Shown piece after piece: positions 23,091-32,795 of a stretch of 64,000 nucleotides of DNA (its first letter is position 1; every line of letters begins with the position of its first letter). The notes beneath the pieces were generated by a model that saw nothing but the letters and a program-made list of their open reading frames with translations, made no database searches and had not been told where the DNA came from. The position numbers and the translations under genes were made by a program. This DNA is from Salinicoccus sp. RF5. GTDB lineage: Bacteria > Bacillota > Bacilli > Staphylococcales > Salinicoccaceae. Location: contig NZ_JAJGRC010000004.1 of the NCBI RefSeq assembly GCF_020786625.1, forward strand, positions 62,001-126,000, written 5' to 3'.

Positions 23091-26041
23091 TATTTATTCG
23101 CCCTTCTTTCTTTGACAAGGTCACCTGGGAATATATAGTCATCCCTTGCCCATTTTTCTTCGACACGAACGCCGATCTGCGGCTGACGATTGCCGTTTCG
23201 ATGGTTGATCCTCGGCAGTGGGTTATCACCCTTCGGTTCGAGCACTTCCATCTTCACAGAAACTTCCTTGTAGGCAGGTGTATCGGTATCCTTGTCGGAA
23301 TGGGAGCTCGTCAAGTAGTTGATGGCACCCTCACCGTTCGAGTTCATCGGCAGGTACAGCTGGTTGCCGAAGACCCTGTCAGTGACGACACAACGTACTT
23401 TGACGCTTCCGTATGGCGATGTGAGGCGTACTTTTGTACCGTCTTCGAGACCGCGTTCCTTGGCAAGATCTGTCGATACTTCGAGGAATACTTCAGGTGT
23501 CCTCTCGGTGATGCCTTCGGATTTGTATGTCATGTTGCCTTCATGGAAGTGTTCAAGCAGTCGTCCATTGTTGACATGAAGATCATACTCTTCCTTGAAT
23601 TCCAGCGGTTTCGTCCATTCCACCGGCCACAGTCGGGCTTTGCCTCCAGGAAGTGGGAATTCCTTTTCGAAAAGCAGAGGTGTATCTGTACCATCTGCTG
23701 CCACCGGCCATTGGAGACTGTCATATCCTTCAAGGCGGTCGTAGCTGACTCCTGCAAACATTGGTGTGAGGGCAGCTGCCTCATCCATGATTTCACTTGG
23801 ATGCGTGTAGTTCCATCCAGCTCCCATGCGGTTGGCGATTTCCATGATGATCTGCCAATCCGGCTTGGAGTCGCCGAGCGGATCCATGACCTTATAGAGG
23901 CGTTGGAAGCGGCGTTCCGTATTTACGAATGTGCCGTCCTTCTCCAGGCTTGGGCTGGCCGGGAGCACTACATCTGCATACTCACATGTTTTGGAGAAGA
24001 ATATATCCTGAACTACGAAGAACTTCAGTTTTTCATATGCAGAATGGACATGGTTGAGGTTTGAATCGACGATGCCCATGTCCTCCCCTTTAAGATAGAG
24101 GACTTCCAGATCACCTTCATGTATGGCTTCAACCATTTCATGGTTATTGAGACCTTTGCTTGTCGGTATTTCCGTTCCCCAACCTTCTTCGAAACGTGCA
24201 CGGACTTCATCATCCGATACGAACTGGTAACCTGGGAAGCGGTCGGGCATGCTGCCAAAATCGCTTGCTCCCTGTACGTTGTTGTGGCCCCGGAGCGGAT
24301 AGGCGCCTGCGCCCGGTTTCATGTAGTTGCCGGTTACGAGCAGGAGGTTGGAAATTGCTGTACTTGTATCACTGCCTCCTCCATGCTGTGTAACACCCAT
24401 GGCCCAAAGGATTGAAGTCGTTTTTGCTTCATGTATGGAAGTGGCAATTTCAATCAGATGCTCCTTGGACATGCCCGTCACTTCGGAAGCATAGTCCAGT
24501 GTATATTTATCGAGGCTTGCAAAGTATTCTTCAACATCGTTTACATGGTCGCGGAGGAATGACTCATCATGCCAGCCCTGGTCTATGATGTATTTGGTCA
24601 CTGCAGAAAGCCATATAAGGTCACTGCCTGGTGCTGGTCTGACGAATAGGTCGGCACGGTTGGCAAGTTCATGTTCACGCAAGTCGGCAACGATCACTTT
24701 CTGTCCATGCAGCTTCTGCGCACGTTTGACGCGCGTTGCGAGTACCGGATGGGATTCTGCGGTATTGGAACCGATCGAAATGACGAGTTCCGCCTGTGCA
24801 ATATCGGTAATGCTTCCAGAGTCGCCGCCGTATCCGACTGTACGCCACAGTCCCATCGTAGCAGGGGACTGGCAGTATCTGGAGCAGTTGTCGATATTGT
24901 TCGTACCTATGACACCGCGTCCAAGCTTCTGCATCAAGTACGATTCCTCATTGGTACATTTCGAGGATGAGATGAAGGCCAGGGCATCTGACCCCTTCTC
25001 TTTTATGGTTTCCTTGAATTTTCCTTCAATGAGATCCAGCGCTTCCTCCCATTCTGCTTCCCTGAAGGCATCGCCTTCACGGATGAGGGGCTTGGTGAGA
25101 CGTTCTTCACTGTTTACAAAGTCCCAGCCGAATTTCCCCTTGATGCATGTGGAAACTCCGTTTGCAGGTGCTTCCACCTGAGGCTCGACTTTCAGAATCT
25201 CGCGTCCTTTCGTCCAGACATCGAATGAGCAGCCGACACCACAGTACGTACACACAGTCTTCGTCTTCTCGATGCGGTCCTCCCTCATCTGCGCTTCAAC
25301 ATCTGATATTGCCATTAGGGATTCGTATCCGGTCTCCACGTTCTTTGTAATATTGACCATCGGCCTGAAGTTCTCTTCTGCCATACTTGTGAGGAATCCG
25401 GCTTCGCCTTCCATGCCCACTTCCATCATGGCGTTACATGGGCAGACTGTTGAACAATGTCCGCAGTTGACGCATGAAGATTCGTCGATCGTCGTATCAT
25501 TATCCCAAATGACACGCGGCTTCTCGAGTTCCCAGTCGATCAGCAGCGTTTCATTCACCTGAAGATCCTGGCAGGCCTCTACACAGCGTCCGCACAGGAT
25601 GCACTGATCGGGGTCGTACCTGTAGAATGCATTGCGCATCACTTCGGCGCCTTTAGTCTCATGGGGCGTCTCCTGGTGGCTGATCCTCATTTCCTTGACC
25701 GTGTTATGTATCTCACAGTTGCCGTTGTTGAAATCACACACTGTACAGTAGAGTTCATGATTTCCCAGAATACGGTCCATTGCTATAAGCTGAGCTTCGT
25801 GGACTTCCTCGCCAAATGTTTCCACTACATCTCCCGGGTTCAGTTCCGTAGAACAGGAACGTACAAATTCACCATTCACTTTGACGATGCATGTATCACA
25901 TGTTTCGATGGCGCCGAGGCTGGGGTGGTAGCAGAGATTCGGCGGTTCAACGTTGTTCTCCTTCAGGTGATTGAGCACAGTCTTGTCTGCCGCAGCCTGC
26001 TGTTTCCGACCATTCAATGTTATTTCAAAAGAATCTGGCAT
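23090..26041 (-). CDS. fdhA: Formate dehydrogenase alpha subunit, Cys type, NuoG-like N-terminus
   Basis: The 983-residue protein is the large staphylococcal/bacillar FdhA. The N-terminal [2Fe-2S] domain uses C37, C48, C51 and C63; a His-Cys3 cluster H95-C99-C102-C109 follows; then two ferredoxin clusters (C147/150/153/157 and C190/193/196/200), a [4Fe-4S] site (C264/267/271/299), and the molybdopterin domains. The active residue is Cys390 in S-R-Y-C-Q-S-P, not selenocysteine. It oxidises formate to CO2, a natural fate for formate made by PflB encoded at 40872-43121. The ATG at 26041 follows AAAGGGG; a 21-codon upstream extension lacks support. Confidence 0.95.
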   Translation of the reverse strand: MPDSFEITLNGRKQQAAADKTVLNHLKENNVEPPNLCYHPSLGAIETCDTCIVKVNGEFVRSCSTELNPGDVVETFGEEVHEAQLIAMDRILGNHELYCTVCDFNNGNCEIHNTVKEMRISHQETPHETKGAEVMRNAFYRYDPDQCILCGRCVEACQDLQVNETLLIDWELEKPRVIWDNDTTIDESSCVNCGHCSTVCPCNAMMEVGMEGEAGFLTSMAEENFRPMVNITKNVETGYESLMAISDVEAQMREDRIEKTKTVCTYCGVGCSFDVWTKGREILKVEPQVEAPANGVSTCIKGKFGWDFVNSEERLTKPLIREGDAFREAEWEEALDLIEGKFKETIKEKGSDALAFISSSKCTNEESYLMQKLGRGVIGTNNIDNCSRYCQSPATMGLWRTVGYGGDSGSITDIAQAELVISIGSNTAESHPVLATRVKRAQKLHGQKVIVADLREHELANRADLFVRPAPGSDLIWLSAVTKYIIDQGWHDESFLRDHVNDVEEYFASLDKYTLDYASEVTGMSKEHLIEIATSIHEAKTTSILWAMGVTQHGGGSDTSTAISNLLLVTGNYMKPGAGAYPLRGHNNVQGASDFGSMPDRFPGYQFVSDDEVRARFEEGWGTEIPTSKGLNNHEMVEAIHEGDLEVLYLKGEDMGIVDSNLNHVHSAYEKLKFFVVQDIFFSKTCEYADVVLPASPSLEKDGTFVNTERRFQRLYKVMDPLGDSKPDWQIIMEIANRMGAGWNYTHPSEIMDEAAALTPMFAGVSYDRLEGYDSLQWPVAADGTDTPLLFEKEFPLPGGKARLWPVEWTKPLEFKEEYDLHVNNGRLLEHFHEGNMTYKSEGITERTPEVFLEVSTDLAKERGLEDGTKVRLTSPYGSVKVRCVVTDRVFGNQLYLPMNSNGEGAINYLTSSHSDKDTDTPAYKEVSVKMEVLEPKGDNPLPRINHRNGNRQPQIGVRVEEKWARDDYIFPGDLVKERRANK

Positions 26042-26065
26042 TCCAATACCCCTTTCGAATTCAGT

Positions 26066-26094
26066 TTTATATGCTGTTTCCCTGATATTGTAAA
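26066..26094 (-). promoter_or_regulatory. Probable sigma-A promoter of fdhA
   Basis: On the minus strand, TTTACA (26089-26094), a 17-bp spacer and TATAAA (26066-26071) lie 25 bp before the ATG at 26041, leaving room for a short leader. Confidence 0.6.
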
Positions 26095-26145
26095 ATTCAA
26101 ACATTTATAATTATATAAACATAGAATAAAAGAATTCTGCATTGT

Positions 26146-26173
26146 AAAAAGAGACCACCTCTTCAGATGGTCC
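26146..26173 (-). terminator. Terminator after the AraC-type regulator gene
   Basis: GGACCATCT and AGGTGGTC form a stem with one mismatch, followed on the minus strand by CTCTTTTTAC. Confidence 0.85.
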
Positions 26174-26184
26174 CTCCTTCCAGT

Positions 26185-27054
26185 TTATTGAACTTCTCTT
26201 ACCGGCAGCCATATTTCACTGTATGCGTGGTCCTTTTTTTCTGTACTCATTTGGGTGAACGAGAATGTCGGTGCCTCGATCAGTTCATAGTTGGAAGAAG
26301 GCAGCCATTCGGAATGGGTCCGCGCCATAGTCTCCTGCATTGTCCCGGGGAATTTTCCTTCGTTGGGGAACACAGCCCATGTGCAGGCCTCTACATGCTT
26401 CCTATCCAGATTGTCGCTGATATCTGTTTCAGTCGTCAGTACGCCAATCATATGGGTCAGTTCCCCTTCTTCCTTCATGAATTTCTCGTCGGCATCATAT
26501 GATGCATTGACGATTTCCTGAGGATCAATGTTCTGTAATCGTCGCATTTCATTCCTTTGTGCCTCTGTAATGCTTTTCGCAAGTTCCATGATGGAGTCGT
26601 TGACCCCTTCAAACTGCATTGGTACCCTCTTTTCCACCCCAGCTATTGTAAAAGCAGGCATTTCTACTAGTTTCACTTCCATATTTTCTCCTCCTCTGAC
26701 ATCGATATAGAATGAAAGCTTGGGAAATGATGTGATGGCACCTTTCCTGCAGGCTTCGGAGGGCAGCATGCCACTCCAGGATTTGAATGCTCTTGAAAAG
26801 CCCTCGACAGAGTTATAGCCGTATTTGAAGGCGACTTCAGTTACACTATGCCCCTGAACCAGGTCCTGATTCGCCATGGACAGCTTTCTTTTCTTGATGT
26901 ATTCGCTGAGTGGCATGCCCGTGATGTACAAGAAAAGCTTTCTGAAGTGATAATCCGACTCCCCGACATAGCGTGCAACATCGCTGAGTTGCAGGTCATT
27001 GGAAAGGTTCTTCTCTATATAGTCGATTACATCATTCAATTTTCCAATCATCAT
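26185..27054 (-). CDS. AraC-family regulator with GyrI-like effector domain
   Basis: The 289-residue protein has an N-terminal AraC-type DNA-binding domain (about 1-105, two HTH units, with GYNSVEGFSRAFKSWSGMLP) and a C-terminal GyrI-like/effector-binding domain (about 125-289). This matches the Rob/BmrR-like layout in which the GyrI part binds small hydrophobic ligands. It diverges from the flavin oxidoreductase gene at 27247 and could regulate it, which is inference. The ATG at 27054 follows AAGGA at good spacing; the in-frame GTG at 27060 lies too close to it. Confidence 0.9.
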   Translation of the reverse strand: MMIGKLNDVIDYIEKNLSNDLQLSDVARYVGESDYHFRKLFLYITGMPLSEYIKKRKLSMANQDLVQGHSVTEVAFKYGYNSVEGFSRAFKSWSGMLPSEACRKGAITSFPKLSFYIDVRGGENMEVKLVEMPAFTIAGVEKRVPMQFEGVNDSIMELAKSITEAQRNEMRRLQNIDPQEIVNASYDADEKFMKEEGELTHMIGVLTTETDISDNLDRKHVEACTWAVFPNEGKFPGTMQETMARTHSEWLPSSNYELIEAPTFSFTQMSTEKKDHAYSEIWLPVREVQ

Positions 27055-27246
27055 TTCCACGTTCCTTTCACTGCTGATGTTACATTTTCATTGGAAGTTC
27101 GACCCGATATTTTTAATATGGGAATTGTCGTATGACATTTGGGTTATGAGGTATGGAATGGGGAAAGTATCCTATGTATCCAAGTATAGTTAAGTATGAA
27201 TACATGACACAAATGAAATAATAAGAATGGAAAGCCGGGGATTAAT

Positions 27247-28458
27247 ATGAAGGTATCAGAATCATTGGAACTGCGTAATGGCATCACACTGAAAAACCGC
27301 TTCTTCAAGTCGGCCATGAGTGAAACGATGGCCAACGGTCGCAATCAGCCGGGGGAGAAACATGTCAGACTCTATCATGAATGGGCCAAAGGTGGTGCTG
27401 GCGTAGTCGTCACAGGAAATGTGATGGTCGACCGCAATGCACTTGGAGAGCCTGGAAATGTCGTCATCGAGGATGAGAAAGATATGGATATGCTGAAGAG
27501 ATGGGCAGAAAAAGGTACAGAATACGACACCCATCTCTGGATGCAGATCAACCACCCCGGCAAGCAGTCGCCCAAGACCATGTCCAAAGAGCCCGTGGCG
27601 CCAAGCGCCATTCCGATGGGCGAGGCGTTAAAGGGTGCTTTCAATCCGCCGCGCACACTGGAGAATGGCGAAATAAAAAAAATTGTTGAAAGATATGTGA
27701 AGACTGCAGAGGTTGCCAAAAAAGCAGGATTCACCGGCGTCCAGATCCACGGTGCCCATGGCTATCTGGTCAACCAGTTCCTCTCTCCCCATGATAACCG
27801 TCGGGGTGATGAGTATGGCGGCGATCTTGAAAACCGCATGCGTTTCCTGATGGAAATCTATAAAGGGATGCGCAGGGTTTTGGGAGAAACATTCCCCATC
27901 TCTTTGAAGCTCAATTCTTCCGACTTCAACAAGGAGGGTTTCACCGAAGCGGAATCATTCGCGGTTGTCGAGAAGATGGCCGAAATGGGTCTGGACCTGA
28001 TTGAAATATCCGGAGGAAATTATGAACAACCGAAAATGTCGACGGGTACGGATTCGGAAGTGTTCTTCCTGGACTATGCCCAAAAATTGAAGGAGAAGGT
28101 CGATATTCCCGTAGTCGTTACAGGAGGCTTCAGGTCCAAAGAAAGTATGGAGGCCGCTCTTGAAAAGGGACATACAGATATGATCGGCATCGCCAGGCCC
28201 ATGGTTCTGGATCCCCACCTTCCAAACCGGATCATGTCAGGCGACTATAAGAGGATAACGACAAGACGCCTCACTACAGGCATAAAGGGGCTGGATGAAA
28301 AGGTGGGGCCGGCTGTAGGAAACGTCTATTATGCCATGCAGCTCAAGCGGATTGCTGAAGGGAAGGAAGCACAGCAGCACACCAATGCATGGCGCCCGCT
28401 CCTGCACCTTATCGCAACCCATGGACCGCAGGCATTGAAACCGAAACGGCGGAAATGA
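27247..28458 (+). CDS. NADH:flavin oxidoreductase, old yellow enzyme family
   Basis: The 403-residue TIM-barrel flavoenzyme shows OYE features: start LRNGITLKNRFFKSAMSE, INHPGKQ, the V-Q-I-H-G-A-H-G-Y block with substrate-binding histidines, FLSPHDNRRGDEYGG, and the FMN phosphate site (VVTGGF, then D-M-I-G-I-A-R-P). It is the short form without the C-terminal iron-sulfur and pyridine-nucleotide domains of 2,4-dienoyl-CoA reductase. It probably reduces activated C=C bonds of electrophiles. An AraC-type regulator is divergently encoded. A GGGG site precedes the ATG. Confidence 0.92.
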   Translation: MKVSESLELRNGITLKNRFFKSAMSETMANGRNQPGEKHVRLYHEWAKGGAGVVVTGNVMVDRNALGEPGNVVIEDEKDMDMLKRWAEKGTEYDTHLWMQINHPGKQSPKTMSKEPVAPSAIPMGEALKGAFNPPRTLENGEIKKIVERYVKTAEVAKKAGFTGVQIHGAHGYLVNQFLSPHDNRRGDEYGGDLENRMRFLMEIYKGMRRVLGETFPISLKLNSSDFNKEGFTEAESFAVVEKMAEMGLDLIEISGGNYEQPKMSTGTDSEVFFLDYAQKLKEKVDIPVVVTGGFRSKESMEAALEKGHTDMIGIARPMVLDPHLPNRIMSGDYKRITTRRLTTGIKGLDEKVGPAVGNVYYAMQLKRIAEGKEAQQHTNAWRPLLHLIATHGPQALKPKRRK

Positions 28459-28602
28459 AAAAAGATGTAGCTAATGCCTGTATAATGGGAGTAACGATAT
28501 CAAGAAGGGACTTTCCAGTTCCATCAAAATATAGGTTTACGGTAGTAACATAAGATTTATCTCCAAATTATGAGGACCAGAGGTCTCCATTAAGACAACA
28601 AT

Positions 28603-28627
28603 AAAGCCTGAGCATCGCTCAGGCTTT
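28603..28627 (-). terminator. Rho-independent terminator after the nitroreductase gene
   Basis: AAAGCCTGAGC (28603-28613) pairs with GCTCAGGCTTT (28617-28627), followed on the minus strand by TTTATTGTTG. It may also stop plus-strand transcription from the flavin oxidoreductase gene. Confidence 0.85.
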
Positions 28628-28651
28628 CCAATTAGAGAATATATCATGGAA

Positions 28652-29395
28652 TTATTTCTTTCCACCAGGGAACTTCTGTCTGTTGAGCATTTCATCAATG
28701 CCCTGGTAATATGGTCTACTGAAGAACATGGCGACGAACTCCGTCCACGTACCAATCCTGTTGTTGTCTGATCTTGATTGGAGATATTGTGTATACATGC
28801 TGTTGTATTTCTCAAGCAGTGGCTTCAGCTCATGATTATAACGTTCTTCATGATACACAGCCGCTCTCGGAAGGCGTGGTTTCTGGTCAGGGTCTTCAGC
28901 AGGATGTCCGATGCACAGGCCCGATATTGGAATGACATACTCCGGAAGTTCAAGCATTTCAATCACTTCGGCGGATTTCCTGCGTATTCCTCCGATAGCC
29001 ACAGTACCGAGTCCGAGTGATTCAGCAGCCGTGACGGCGGTTCCGAGAGCGATGCCGACATCCGTTGTTCCTACAATGAGGGAGTCGATATCGTCAGATA
29101 TGTTCAAAGGCTGCCCCTCCATCTCGCTGGCAATGGATGTGCGGTAGAAATCCGCACAGAATATCAGGAATACAGGCGCTTCCTCAATGTGTTTCTGATT
29201 CCCGCACATTTCTGCCAGCTTCCTCTTTCGAGCAGGATCTTTTACAGCAATGATGGAATACTGCTGGCCATTGATCCAATTTGGGGAAGCCTGTACGGCG
29301 TCAATTATTTCATCCAAGTGGCGTTCGTCGACCGTCTCATTTTTATATGAACGGAAGGAACGGTGATTCTGTAGTGTCTCTATGACTTCATTCAC
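28652..29395 (-). CDS. NADPH-dependent nitroreductase family protein (NfrA/NfsA-like)
   Basis: The 247-residue protein is a nitroreductase-fold FMN enzyme: N-terminal HRSFRSYKNE, central ASPNWINGQQYSIIAV, G-I-A-L-G-T-A-V-T-A-A-E-S-L-G-L-G, and C-terminal KPRLPRAAVYHEERY. Length and motifs fit NfrA/NfsA-like NAD(P)H oxidoreductases that reduce flavins, nitro compounds, disulfides or quinones. It stands alone. An AGGAGG site precedes the start. Confidence 0.9.
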   Translation of the reverse strand: MNEVIETLQNHRSFRSYKNETVDERHLDEIIDAVQASPNWINGQQYSIIAVKDPARKRKLAEMCGNQKHIEEAPVFLIFCADFYRTSIASEMEGQPLNISDDIDSLIVGTTDVGIALGTAVTAAESLGLGTVAIGGIRRKSAEVIEMLELPEYVIPISGLCIGHPAEDPDQKPRLPRAAVYHEERYNHELKPLLEKYNSMYTQYLQSRSDNNRIGTWTEFVAMFFSRPYYQGIDEMLNRQKFPGGKK

Positions 29396-29571
29396 CTATA
29401 AAAACCTCCTGTTTAATTCCAAGTACAATGGAAGTATAGCAACCTTTAAAGAGGAAGGGAATAATTTGAGCAGGCTATCTCAATATATAATGGCGATGTT
29501 ATGAGTCGATAGAAATATCGATAGGATAACACAGTGCAATGGCTTCATTTCAATGGTTTAACATTTATTTG

Positions 29572-29611
29572 TAACGCCATGTGTTATGAAAAGTTATAAC
29601 ACATGGCGTTA
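29572..29611. repeat. Perfect 16-bp inverted repeat near the CHAP gene end
   Basis: TAACGCCATGTGTTAT (29572-29587) and ATAACACATGGCGTTA (29596-29611) are exact inverted copies around an 8-nt loop. It lies 21 bp after the CHAP stop on the minus strand but has no T tract, so it is either an atypical terminator, a protein-binding site or a repeat element. A related half pattern, TAACGC-N6-TTATAA, occurs at 16385-16402. Confidence 0.7.
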
Positions 29612-29631
29612 TATAAAGAGTGTTCTTGGAT

Positions 29632-30135
29632 TTACGCCTGCTCCTCCAGGTCCTTCGGTCGCGGATTTTCCTTTGGATGGATATAGGAATAGCGGTCTAT
29701 ATTATCCGCTGCGATTGTACGCTCAGTCACTTCATAAGGCTCGGTGTAATTCATTTCGGAAATGTTGATCGAACCATCTTCATTGATGGATTCAATATAG
29801 GCGACATGTCCAAGTTCCCCTCTTTCAGTTTGAAGGATGGCACCTGTTTTCGGTTCACCATTGACTGAGTAACCATCACCCTCTGCATTTTCTGCCCATT
29901 GATCGGCATCCCGCCAACTGGTTTCTATCATGTTCCCCTGTGCTTTCACCTTTTCGAATACATGGTAGGTACATTCTCCATCATCATAAGTGTTGTTTGC
30001 CATCGGATCGGGGAGCAGGTGGTATTCCAGCGTTTCCCATAGACCATCTTCACTCTGGCCGTCCGCCCAATAAAGCCCGGCCGCAGCAAGGCCGATGAAA
30101 ATAAGGGCAGTTAATCCTTTTTTCACGTGAAACAT
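29632..30135 (-). CDS. CHAP-domain cell-wall amidase/endopeptidase-like protein
   Basis: The 167-residue protein has an N-terminal hydrophobic anchor or signal (about 8-25) and a CHAP domain (about 45-150) with nucleophile Cys55 in DDGECTYHVF, a tryptophan-rich W-R-D-A-D-Q-W block, and His110 in ELGHVAYIE. CHAP enzymes cut peptidoglycan cross-bridges or stems. There is no cell-wall binding domain, so it may act near the membrane. The GGGGAGGGG site is only about 2 nt from the ATG; a GTG three codons later has better spacing, so the true start is slightly uncertain. Confidence 0.85.
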   Translation of the reverse strand: MFHVKKGLTALIFIGLAAAGLYWADGQSEDGLWETLEYHLLPDPMANNTYDDGECTYHVFEKVKAQGNMIETSWRDADQWAENAEGDGYSVNGEPKTGAILQTERGELGHVAYIESINEDGSINISEMNYTEPYEVTERTIAADNIDRYSYIHPKENPRPKDLEEQA

Positions 30136-30213
30136 CCCCTCCCCATACTTTTCATTTTAAAGCATGATATATTATACAGGCCGGCGCCAACGTATAAAAT
30201 AATAATGCTCACC

Positions 30214-30240
30214 AAAAAAGCCGGCTGAGGGCCGGCTTTT
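30214..30240 (-). terminator. Rho-independent terminator after the DoxX-like gene
   Basis: AAAAGCCGGC and GCCGGCTTTT form a GC-rich hairpin with tails of A and T on both sides; it can work in both directions. Confidence 0.93.
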
Positions 30241-30258
30241 CGTTCAAATATGATGAAG

Positions 30259-30609
30259 CTATTTCTTTTTGAAAGTTTCGATGAAGCTGAGAAGGCTCAA
30301 ACTGAAGAACTTGAGGGCATTCTTACTTCCTTCGTAGCCATGGCCAGCTTTCAGGTGTTTGAAGATGGCGACGCCAAGTACGGAACTGATCATAAGTGAA
30401 CCAATCCGTGTGAATGACTTGCCCAGGAAGGATGCAAGCAGGAACAGGGAACCAATGGCTTCAAAGTAGCCGGCCAGTTTCATCTGGGAAGGCTCTACAT
30501 TGAATTCCTTTTCGAAATCCTCTCCCATCTGCCCTTCGTTCTCAACTTTTGTCAGACCGCCTTCAATCATATTTTTACCGATGTAGGCATTGAATAGATA
30601 ATGGATCAT
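30259..30609 (-). CDS. DoxX-like small membrane protein
   Basis: The 116-residue protein has three or four hydrophobic segments and DoxX-like features: an early charged G-G-L-T-K-V segment, AGYFEAIGSLFLLASFLGKS, and AIFKHLKAGHGYEG. DoxX-family members are linked to thiol or quinone redox functions in some bacteria, but this one is uncharacterised. The ATG at 30609 is 9 nt after AGGAG; an ATG at 30618 overlaps that site. Confidence 0.75.
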   Translation of the reverse strand: MIHYLFNAYIGKNMIEGGLTKVENEGQMGEDFEKEFNVEPSQMKLAGYFEAIGSLFLLASFLGKSFTRIGSLMISSVLGVAIFKHLKAGHGYEGSKNALKFFSLSLLSFIETFKKK

Positions 30610-30693
30610 ATGAATCATCTCCTTTTCTTATTTTGCAAGTTTCTCAAAAATGGAGTCAGTTGTCACCTGATATGCTTACAAAATGTAATTTAT

Positions 30694-32682
30694 TTAATTA
30701 ATGTAACGATAAGACATCAGTGCCTGCAGCATTTCGATCTCTTCCTGCAGTCTGGCACCGATGTTGGTATCGCGTATCTTCTTCCTTTGGAGCTCCTCAT
30801 CGACTATGCGACGTACAGAGAGTGCATCTGCACCATTCAAGAGTACATTCCTCTTTGAATTGAAGTGTTGATGGGCCACAAGCTGCATGCCATATGAATT
30901 GTAGAGGAGTGTATAGCCTGCGATGCCGGTAGTCTTCTGATAGGCCTTGGAGAACCCGCCATCGATGACGATCATTTTGCCGTCTGCCTTGATCGGATTT
31001 TCACCGTCGATCTCCTTTACGGGGGTATGTCCATTGATGATATGCCCTTGCTCAGGATCGAGATCGAACTCTTCAAGCATCTTCCGGCATACGTTCACAT
31101 CTTCCCTCAGATGATAGTAAGGATTCTTTTCTTCTTTATGGGAAGTCTTGTCCTTGATGAAGTAGCGTTCAAATGTCGTCATCGCCCGTTTGCCGAACAG
31201 GGAGGAATGCTTGCCGGTCCAGAGGTACCATACAAGATCCGTCGACAGGTCATCCGTAGATTCGACATCTTCGAAGGCTTTGCGGAGGTGAAGTTCAAAC
31301 TGGTCGAGCAGTTCGCGCCCTGCATATACATTACCGTCAATTTCCATCTCTTCCATATTTCCATCTTCATCTACGGGAATGCAGCCATGGATCAGCAGAT
31401 TGCCGTTATATTTCAGGTAGAGGCTGCCTTTTTTCATCAGGAAGTTCATATGGCGCTTCAATTTTTCGGATTGCTGGAGGGAAAGCAGGAGTTTGTCTAT
31501 GACTTCTTCTTCCTCTTCGAGCAGTTTCGCTGGATCCTCTGGATCGACAGTCGAGAAGCAGGTGTTCTCCAATGGATAGGTCTCTCCATAGACCGTAATC
31601 TCCTGTTTATCGTAATCTACCTTTTCAAGGACGAGACGCTCTTCCATCTCGAAGTATGGACGCCGTTTGATGATGGGACTCTCGAGTTTGAACTGGATGA
31701 TGGCGATGGCCTGATGTATTTTTGTAATCTGGAGTTTCTCCTGCTCTGTAAGTGCCTTTTCGGAATGCTGTTTTGGGTGGAAGGCTGGGTTGTCCCCATA
31801 GTATTTTTCCGCCAGGTTCAGAAGAGGACGCAGGTTGATTCCGTAGGCATCCTCGATGATATCCAGATTGTCGTAGCGTGCACAGATTCTGAGGATGTTC
31901 GCAAGACATACCTTGGATCCCGCATAGGCCCCAATCCAGAGCACATCATGATTCCCCCACTGGATATCAAGGGAATGGTAGTCGATCAGCGTATCCATGA
32001 TCTTATCCGGCTCGGGTCCACGGTCATAGATATCTCCCACTACATGGAGATGGTCGACGACCAGGCGCTGTGTAGTATAGGAGAGGCCAATGATGAGCTT
32101 TTCAGCCTGGCCGAGTGTGATGATCTTATCGACGATCTTTTCATAATAGGGCTTCTTGTTCGTATCTTCATCGCTCTTATAGAGGAGTTCTTCGATGATG
32201 TACACAAACTGTTTCGGCAAAGCCTTTCTCAATTTTGAGCGTGTATACTTTGAAGAGGCGAAAGATATCAGTTCGATCATATGATGGATCTTAATCTTAT
32301 ACCATTCGTTCATCGCATCTTTCGACCCGATCTGATTCTTGATCAGTTTTAATTTTTCTTCAGGATAATAGACGAGGGCGGCAAACTCACTGATCTCCTC
32401 CTCTGTCATCCTATCCTTGAAAACATCCCGGATTTTTACCCGCACGTTGCCGGATCCATTCCTGAGTACGTGCTGAAAGGCCTGGAATTCTCCATGAAGG
32501 TCGCTGACGAAGTGTTCCGTCCCCTTCGGAAGATCCAGTATGGATTCGAGATTGATGATTTCCGTGACTACTTTTTCTTCGCTGTCGAACTTCTCAGACA
32601 GCAAGTTGAGATACTTTGCTTCCATATCTCGTCGCTTATCGACGGCTCCAGTTTTGAAATCGTTATCAAAAGTCTTTACCAT
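30694..32682 (-). CDS. fbp: Fructose-1,6-bisphosphatase, Firmicutes class 3
   Basis: The 662-residue enzyme is the large FBPase class III typical of Bacillus and Staphylococcus. Metal-binding motifs of the calcineurin-like fold are visible: [22 protein letters not shown], and [12 protein letters not shown], plus the C-terminal [13 protein letters not shown] block. It converts fructose-1,6-bisphosphate to fructose-6-phosphate in gluconeogenesis. It stands alone. The ATG at 32682 is 8 nt after AGGAG; the in-frame GTG at 32691 overlaps that site. Confidence 0.96.
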   Translation of the reverse strand: MVKTFDNDFKTGAVDKRRDMEAKYLNLLSEKFDSEEKVVTEIINLESILDLPKGTEHFVSDLHGEFQAFQHVLRNGSGNVRVKIRDVFKDRMTEEEISEFAALVYYPEEKLKLIKNQIGSKDAMNEWYKIKIHHMIELISFASSKYTRSKLRKALPKQFVYIIEELLYKSDEDTNKKPYYEKIVDKIITLGQAEKLIIGLSYTTQRLVVDHLHVVGDIYDRGPEPDKIMDTLIDYHSLDIQWGNHDVLWIGAYAGSKVCLANILRICARYDNLDIIEDAYGINLRPLLNLAEKYYGDNPAFHPKQHSEKALTEQEKLQITKIHQAIAIIQFKLESPIIKRRPYFEMEERLVLEKVDYDKQEITVYGETYPLENTCFSTVDPEDPAKLLEEEEEVIDKLLLSLQQSEKLKRHMNFLMKKGSLYLKYNGNLLIHGCIPVDEDGNMEEMEIDGNVYAGRELLDQFELHLRKAFEDVESTDDLSTDLVWYLWTGKHSSLFGKRAMTTFERYFIKDKTSHKEEKNPYYHLREDVNVCRKMLEEFDLDPEQGHIINGHTPVKEIDGENPIKADGKMIVIDGGFSKAYQKTTGIAGYTLLYNSYGMQLVAHQHFNSKRNVLLNGADALSVRRIVDEELQRKKIRDTNIGARLQEEIEMLQALMSYRYIN

Positions 32683-32795
32683 AACACACACTCCTGTTCA
32701 GATATTACTTCCCATTATACTTGAAATTCATGAGAATTGGCGGAGTCCTTTTGGATTCATTGCATTTACATCCATTTTCATCGCCTGAATATTGC

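Noticed and set aside
26104-26120. AT palindrome upstream of fdhA resembling a PerR box.
   Set aside because: The second half fails to match ATTATAA at several positions; it is ordinary AT-rich sequence next to the promoter.
31027-32238. A 403-codon open frame on the plus strand opposite fbp.
   Set aside because: It lies entirely antisense to a confidently identified gene, resembles no family, and has no ribosome binding site of note. It is a shadow of fbp codon usage.
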